DNA from: Liolophura sinensis
Taxonomy: Eukaryota > Mollusca > Polyplacophora > Chitonida > Chitonidae
NCBI RefSeq assembly: GCF_032854445.1
Contig: NC_088305.1
Location: 12,033,606-12,097,605 of the forward strand
DNA length: 64,000 nucleotides
Direction of reading: 5' to 3'
Made by a program: the position numbers and the translations under genes. A model generated the notes under the pieces. It made no database searches, was not told where the DNA came from, and worked only from the letters and a program-made list of their open reading frames with translations. Positions 61,701 to 64,000 of the stretch are shown piece by piece; within the stretch, counting starts at the first letter, position 1, and every line of letters begins with the position of its first letter.

Positions 61701-62862
61701 TATTTGTCGAACACTTGAAGTCAAGTTTACCACAATAATACCACACATTAGCATATTCGTGCAAAGAAACATTCATTTTCTTGATCAAGGTTTTCGAGGT
61801 TATTTAAGTGGGTGAGTGCTTGGGGTTTAATGTCGTACTTAACAATTTTTCAGTCATCTGACGACGAAGGAATCCTTAGTGTATATGTTATGTGCCTCCT
61901 TATTGCAGGACGGATTCCACCGCTCTTTTATCTAGTGCTGCTTCAATGAGACGCCTAACCGAAGGCAAGTAAGCCGTCCCGCCCAAGCCATTATACTGAT
62001 ACGGGTCAAGCAGTCGTTGCACTATTCCCTTCATGCTGAACGCCAAGCGTTAGGTGTGATTCGACCCAGGGTTGACCTTGGATCTACCGCTCCCGAAGCG
62101 GACGCTCTATCAACTGAGTTATCGGAGCCGGTCACAAGGTTGTTTTAGAGATAATAGATGTATGTGCACAGCCTTATGTGAACACGATATCTCTACAACT
62201 CATAATGTTATATTTTATCAGATCTGGACCTCACACACACACACACACACGTATATACCCGACAGCTACTTAGTTCTATTGTGGGTGAGTTGTGTTGAAA
62301 GCGATGGATAATTTCCTCGTACAGGAATTACGTAATGACAAACTGGTCGGATTGCCTTTGATTTATTTATTTATTTGCTTGGTGTTTTACTCCGTACTCA
62401 AAAATATTTCATTTATACGACGGCGGCCCGCACTATGATGGGTGGAAAACGGGCAGAGCCACCCAAAACCCACGACCATCCGCAGATTGCTGAAAAGACC
62501 TTCCCACTTACGGCTGGAGAGGAAGACAGCATGAGCTGGACTTGAGCTCACAGCGACCGCATTGGTGAGAGACTCCTGGGTCATTACGCTGTGCTTAGCG
62601 CGCTAACGAACTGAGCCACGGAGGCCCCGATTGCCTTTCATGTTTGTTCTTTTATATTGAGAAGTAAACCAAACTGAAAGTATTTCCACGTTTGTAGACT
62701 GTTGCCTGTGTCAGTCTTTTAATCAGGACAGTTATCTATGCCTTGTTTTCTGTCTTTCAGAAAGTTCAGTTATTTTTGAACTTTTACTGTAATCGTCACA
62801 TGAACTTTGGGAAAGAAACATGCTGCACTCGCCACGCAGACCCATTGTCCGCTTTCAGCTGA
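46614..62862 (+). CDS. CASD1-like: CASD1-like sialate O-acetyltransferase, SGNH/PC-esterase domain, eight exons
   Basis: CASD1 is a Golgi membrane enzyme that moves acetyl from acetyl-CoA to sialic acid; its lumenal N-terminal SGNH domain holds the catalytic Ser, Asp and His. Here exons 46614-46761, 47910-48102, 50241-50351, 51377-51428, 54531-54602, 57038-57131, 58984-59092 and 62761-62862 join in one frame (about 290 codons) with GT/AG introns and matching phases. Seen in order: WFVTTGCEVHNY, EAKNC, the nucleophile block VLIGDSRIRSFF, PNIIVHGQGMW (block II Gly), DLLWLIQDPP, DKSGIHYIP, and NFYCN...TCC, all at family spacing. Missing: the N-terminal signal-anchor exon(s) and the C-terminal multi-membrane acyltransferase domain. 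Odd: the catalytic DxxH reads SGIH, and the last exon stops early. Introns of 1.0 to 3.7 kb are full of repeats. Confidence 0.85.
46762..47156. other. intron, no repeat recognised
   Basis: First part of the intron between CASD1-like exons a and b; nothing else recognised. Confidence 0.5.
47157..47480 (-). mobile_element. chimeric SINE-1, partial copy
   Basis: Reverse-strand SINE-1 tail and body (47157-47349) joined to about 130 bp of other sequence starting CCTTAACAATA and ending near GTACCGCTGG. The same junction and extra segment occur in the complete chimeric element at 63389-63805. Lies in a CASD1-like intron. Confidence 0.85.
47910..48102 (+). CDS. CASD1-like: CASD1-like exon b, GDSR nucleophile block
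   Basis: 193 nt, acceptor TTATTGCAG, donor GTG/GTAAGG, ending in phase 0. Encodes EAKNCMQDIAKQCGQ then the SGNH block I VLIGDSRIRSFF with the catalytic Ser. This is the most diagnostic exon of the gene. Confidence 0.92.
48235..48400 (+). repeat. R-B fragment
   Basis: CATCACTGAAAACTGAT, then TTTTGGAAATGGATCATGCGATTATCA, matching the R-B core on the minus strand near 2.3-2.5 kb. Confidence 0.65.
48460..49215 (+). mobile_element. SINE-2 copy interrupted by M1
   Basis: 5'-truncated SINE-2 begins near 48460 (CCTCGCTTGGCGTTCAGCATGA), carries a G-run at 48539-48575 where the other copies read GGGCGGGGCGG, and reaches GAGTACGACATTAAA at 48725. M1 then intervenes and the SINE end CTCAAACACTCACTCACTC resumes at about 49187. 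So M1 jumped into this SINE after it was in place. Confidence 0.85.
48729..49184 (+). mobile_element. M1 non-autonomous DNA-transposon-like element, copy 2
   Basis: 456 bp, matching 15721-16176 in reverse. Ends GGCCTCAGACCCCC and GGGGGTCTGTGTCC are imperfect inverted repeats. Non-coding interior. Confidence 0.85.
49515..50225 (+). repeat. R-B dispersed repeat, long copy
   Basis: Pairs with 53815-54420 over most of its length: GTGTGTACGTATCTCGCC, CATTTGTTACATCCTGTGTG, CAAAAACTAGTGTGTCAAGG, GCTCTGGCACTCTGCTTCATG, TTGGATATATGAACAGCTGCA, GGTACACGAATTGAATACT and ACGGCTGGCATACGAGTGTC. Non-coding; no clear termini. It ends just before CASD1-like exon c. Confidence 0.8.
50241..50351 (+). CDS. CASD1-like: CASD1-like exon c
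   Basis: 111 nt, acceptor GATCGTTTAG, donor ATG/GTAAGT, phase 0 at both ends. Encodes MDYRNLGHYKKWEKRP and ASLPNIIVHGQGM. PNIIVHG corresponds to the block II strand and Gly of the SGNH fold. Confidence 0.85.
50395..50560 (+). repeat. R-A fragment
   Basis: GTTACTATTTAATCATTTA, AGTTAAAATAAAACCCTAA and TTCACCCGTTGCACATCC fit R-A. Confidence 0.6.
51012..51120 (+). mobile_element. SINE-1 3' fragment
   Basis: Intact tail: GTGCCCGGTTTCCACCCACC, GGCCGCCGTCGTATAAGTGA, TTGAGTACGGCGTAAAACACC and (AAAT)n. Confidence 0.9.
51377..51428 (+). CDS. CASD1-like: CASD1-like exon d (52 nt)
   Basis: Acceptor CCAACTTGCAG, donor AGAG/GTAAGG, phase 0 in and 1 out. Encodes WDLTFGGPFETSSKHFR. It supplies the Trp after the block II Gly and is exactly the length and phase needed to join exons c and e. 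Confidence 0.75.
51745..51915 (+). mobile_element. SINE-1, 5'-truncated copy
   Basis: From CTCTCCGGCCGTACGTGGGA through GGTTTCCACCCACCATAATG to (AAAT)n. Confidence 0.9.
51930..52980. other. intron sequence, nothing recognised
   Basis: Unique-looking intronic sequence between CASD1-like exons d and e. Confidence 0.4.
52985..53245 (-). repeat. R-B copy, inverted
   Basis: Minus strand shows CATGATTGTGTCGAATTCCG, AGCCCAGGGCTAGGG, ATCGTGTTGAATAAAATTGC and GATATATGAACAGCTGCAAT in R-B order. Confidence 0.75.
53586..53740 (+). mobile_element. SINE-1 5' part with tRNA-like head
   Basis: GGGGCCTCCGTGGCTCAGTC then GGTTAGCGAGCTAACGC (A-box region) and GAGTTCAAGTCC (B box) show the RNA polymerase III promoter halves. 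Truncated after TCTGTCAGCAACC. Confidence 0.9.
53815..54420 (+). repeat. R-B dispersed repeat, long copy
   Basis: Second long copy, collinear with 49515-50225. Ends about 110 bp before CASD1-like exon e. Confidence 0.8.
54531..54602 (+). CDS. CASD1-like: CASD1-like exon e
   Basis: 72 nt, acceptor CTATCAACAG, donor CAAG/GTACGG, phase 1 in and 1 out. Encodes NLTKILPHMAAVASRTDLLW then LIQ; the Leu-Trp-Leu-Ile-Gln strand precedes DP in the next exon, as in CASD1. Confidence 0.85.
54825..55095 (+). repeat. R-B partial copy
   Basis: TATTCATCGTGTCGACGACT, GGTACACAATCTGAATATTG, TTTCACTCATTCGCCTAGAA and GGTGGTTTGTGTCCAGTGTGG follow R-B order. Confidence 0.7.
55258..55318. repeat. short 11-bp tandem repeat
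   Basis: About five units of TATGGAAATCT with one T-to-G variant. Confidence 0.9.
55735..56465 (+). repeat. R-A copy split by a DNA transposon
   Basis: R-A runs 55735-55859 up to CTGTCGTCGCTGCTCT and resumes at 56430 with GCTCTTGTTTTTCTTTCTCC and ATGCTGTACGTC. The interruption is the element at 55860-56429. Confidence 0.75.
55860..56429. mobile_element. non-autonomous DNA transposon, 570 bp, 5-bp TSD
   Basis: Inverted ends CAGGGCCTAATCTGGCC and, at the other end read inward, CAGGGCCTAATCCAGCC. Flanked by GCTCT at 55855-55859 and 56430-56434, the expected duplication of the R-A target. CAGGG termini suit the hAT superfamily, but the usual 8-bp duplication is not seen. No transposase frame inside. 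Confidence 0.8.
56640..56905 (+). mobile_element. SINE-1, degenerate and rearranged
   Basis: Two partial SINE-1 blocks: CACCATAATGCTGGCCGTCA, then TGGTTTCCTCTCTGGTCATG, GGAAGGTCTACCAGCAACCT and TAGTGAAATATTCTTGA. Confidence 0.75.
57038..57131 (+). CDS. CASD1-like: CASD1-like exon f
   Basis: 94 nt, acceptor TTGTACGTTTCAG, donor CT/GTACGT, phase 1 in and 2 out. Begins by completing Asp of QDPP, then VKKMTKAGVLLRGPKRVDAF and NNITIGLL, matching the helix after the DP motif in CASD1. Confidence 0.85.
57160..57340 (+). mobile_element. SINE-1, 5'-truncated copy
   Basis: From CGAGTTCAGGTCCATCTCAT and TCTCCGGCCGTACGTGGGAA to GCCGCTGTCGTATACGTTAA and ACACCAATCAAATGAA. Confidence 0.85.
57960..58300 (-). 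mobile_element. SINE-2 copy with 13-bp TSD
   Basis: Complete reverse copy. TGTTATTATTGCG flanks it at 57947-57959 and 58301-58313, a perfect duplication. Head at the right end retains CGCTCCCGAAGCGGACG. Confidence 0.92.
58608..58800 (-). mobile_element. SINE-1, partial
   Basis: Reverse strand from CTCAAGAATGTTTCACTTAT through GGCGGCCAGCATTATGG to GAGCTGGACTTGAACTCACG. Confidence 0.88.
58984..59092 (+). CDS. CASD1-like: CASD1-like exon g, DxxH position
   Basis: 109 nt, acceptor CCCTGTTTCAG, donor CAATAT/GTAAGT, phase 2 in and 0 out. Encodes VKLWHSAREIALRFPRLSDK then SGIHYIPAVIQY. His aligns with the catalytic His of CASD1 by its spacing (15 residues) to the Asn of NFYCN in exon h. The residue three before it is Ser (TCC) where the family has Asp. 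An alternative AG five bases downstream would hit a stop, so this acceptor is preferred. Confidence 0.88.
59315..59380 (+). repeat. R-B small fragment
   Basis: GTTGATCTGGAACTTCCATA and GACGGCTGGTATACGAATAC then TTTCGACGCAT match the R-B 3' end. Confidence 0.7.
59838..60086 (-). mobile_element. SINE-1, near full-length
   Basis: Tail at the left (TTGATTGGTATTTTACGCCG), central block GCCGCCAGCATTATGG, and the tRNA-like head at the right ending CCACGGAGGCC. Confidence 0.9.
60090..61450. other. intron sequence, no exon recognised
   Basis: Two loosely similar AT-rich blocks around 60600 and 60780 look like an old repeat. No coding signal seen. Confidence 0.4.
61455..61605 (+). mobile_element. SINE-1, degenerate
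   Basis: TCGAACGTGGGAAGGTCTGC, AACTGCGGATGGTCGAAGG and CTCTGCCCGGTTTCC, then a shortened tail. Confidence 0.8.
61807..62135 (-). mobile_element. SINE-2 copy
   Basis: Reverse copy with tRNA-like head at the right: GCTCCCGAAGCGGACGCTCT then ATCAACTGAGTTATCGGAGC. The segment between CCAAGCG and TTAGGTGTGA is shorter than in the 1.6-kb copy. Flanks resemble each other (GAGGTTATTTAAG and AAGGTTGTTTTAG), an imperfect duplication. Confidence 0.88.
62232..62251. repeat. (CA)n microsatellite
   Basis: About ten CA units in an intron. Confidence 0.95.
62360..62628 (-). mobile_element. SINE-1, full length with 10-bp TSD
   Basis: Best reference copy of SINE-1: tail (ATTT)n at the left, head ending in GAGCCACGGAGGCCCC at the right. 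GATTGCCTTT is duplicated at 62350-62359 and 62629-62638. Confidence 0.95.
62761..62862 (+). CDS. CASD1-like: CASD1-like exon h, last visible exon
   Basis: Acceptor TTCTGTCTTTCAG before 62761, phase 0. Encodes KVQLFLNFYCNRHMNFGKET then CC, matching the end of the CASD1 SGNH domain, and meets TGA at 62860-62862. Reading two bases later from about 62826 gives SPRRPIVRFQLTKKHF up to a strong donor GTAAGT at 62879. That resembles the proline-rich linker before the first membrane span of CASD1, so a one-base deletion near 62826-62832 may have created the stop. Confidence 0.8.
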   Translation, partial: KVQLFLNFYCNRHMNFGKETCCTRHADPLSAFS

Positions 62863-63375
62863 CAAAAAAGCACTTCCGGTAAGTCTTGACTTTGAAATTT
62901 TCACTGACAGCTTTTTCAGAACCTTTATTAATGAGTTGACGATTCATTGTTAATATTTGCAATAATTTATTGTTTACTGTTTGATAAACAGTTTGCATAA
63001 TTTTCTTTGTCTAAGGCAAGATGTAAAACTGATTTTTTGTGATTTATTTGTGATTATTAAATTGCTTTTTGTTTTTGAAAGCAGATCTTGGCTATGAAAA
63101 TGCACACAGCGTTATTATTAGGGGTTCCAGCGAACGAAAAATAAATAATGTAGGTCACGTGGTTGTTCGCCATGTTGGTTACAAAACCACTACAAATGTA
63201 TTTAAATATTGAATTAGAGCAGGTTGGTAATATTCTTTGAGGATATTATTGCCAGATTGATTGTCGGGTGAATGGTTTTAATCAGAATTATCTGGGTCAT
63301 GTGATCTGGCGGCCATGTTGGAGTAAGTTGTACAACTGAACTGCATATTCTCCAGAACCACTGATCAGGATCTCT
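62863..63375. other. downstream sequence, nothing recognised
   Basis: AT-rich. AATAAA near 63145 could serve as a polyadenylation signal if the gene ends at 62862. Confidence 0.35.
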
Positions 63376-63388
63376 TAAAATTTAGGAT

Positions 63389-63805
63389 TTTTTTTTTTGA
63401 TTGGTACTCAAAAATATTTCACTTATACGACAGCGGCCAGCATTATGGTGGGTGGAAACCGGGCAGAGCCCGGCGGAAACCAACGATCATCCGCAGGTTG
63501 CTGGAAGACCTTCCAATGTACGACCGCAGAAGAAGCCAGCATGAGCTGAACTTGAACTCACAGCGCCCTTAACAATAATATCATTACATGATAGTATTGT
63601 CTAAATCAAACACGTATGTGCAGGAGTCCTCTGTGAGTGAGTTTTAGATAAATAGGAAGAGAGGGACGCAGTAATGATCCCGTACCGCTGGCCCGAGAGG
63701 AAGCCAGCATGAGCTGGACTTGAACTCACAGTGACCGCATTGGTGAGAGACTCCTGGGTCGTTACGCTGCGCTAGCGCGCTAACCGACTGAGCCACGGAG
63801 GCCCC
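63389..63805 (-). mobile_element. chimeric SINE-1 (417 bp) with 13-bp TSD
   Basis: Reverse strand: SINE-1 tail and body (63389-63564), about 125 bp of extra sequence (63565-63690), then a second SINE-1 head region (63691-63805) with part of the body repeated. TAAAATTTAGGAT flanks the whole unit at 63376-63388 and 63806-63818. So the chimera moved as one element. Confidence 0.93.
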
Positions 63806-63818
63806 TAAAATTTAGGAT

Positions 63819-64000
63819 ATGATATGCAAATTATGCAGTTACAAACCAATGTATAAAATAGGTCAGACTAACAATTAATATATTTGATAAAGTTTGATAA
63901 AATTGTTTCAGATTAAGCCTGATGTAAGGATTACTAATACATAAGGCACATTTATGTCTGGGTCCTTCGGAACCATAACGCACGCTTTTGGCCACACAAT
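63819..64000. other. window end, nothing recognised
   Basis: AT-rich sequence with no feature I can support. Confidence 0.4.

Overview
This is a eukaryotic nuclear window, most likely from a marine mollusc or another lophotrochozoan. The reasons are intron-containing genes with GT/AG junctions, dense tRNA-headed SINEs of the kind I associate with bivalve and gastropod genomes, a decayed Ty3/gypsy element, a Crypton-type tyrosine recombinase, and a very long tandem satellite. There are no operons, CRISPR arrays, rRNA or convincing tRNA genes. The species assignment is inference.

Layout. 1-20 kb is repeat-rich: a full-length SINE-2 with perfect target-site duplication (1.57-1.96 kb); an A-B-A-B-A block holding two pieces of gypsy integrase (2.5-5.4 kb); a degenerate gypsy pol on the minus strand (7.3-10.3 kb); a 51-bp minisatellite (10.66-10.92 kb); a frameshifted Crypton-like recombinase pseudogene (13.6-15.1 kb); two DNA-transposon-like elements (15.6-16.2 kb); and a 107-bp minisatellite (17.9-18.3 kb). 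21.1-36.5 kb is one continuous array of a 54-bp monomer (about 280 copies) with higher-order structure, including a 3,942-bp (73-monomer) tandem duplication. 54 is divisible by 3 and several frames of the monomer lack stops, so this array yields long but meaningless ORFs.

Minus-strand exons at 40.7-36.9 kb and one at 19.3-19.5 kb form a decayed multi-exon gene for a second, tyrosine-recombinase-like protein. The satellite sits inside one of its introns. The codon expected for the catalytic tyrosine is a stop.

The right quarter (46.6-62.9 kb, plus strand) is the best real gene. Eight exons with canonical, phase-consistent splice sites encode the lumenal SGNH/PC-esterase domain of a CASD1-like sialate O-acetyltransferase. 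Its catalytic DxxH motif reads SGIH, and its last visible exon carries either a natural stop or a one-base frameshift before the expected membrane domain. Its introns are packed with SINEs and two undescribed dispersed repeats, here called R-A and R-B. Repeat names SINE-1, SINE-2, R-A, R-B and M1 are local labels.
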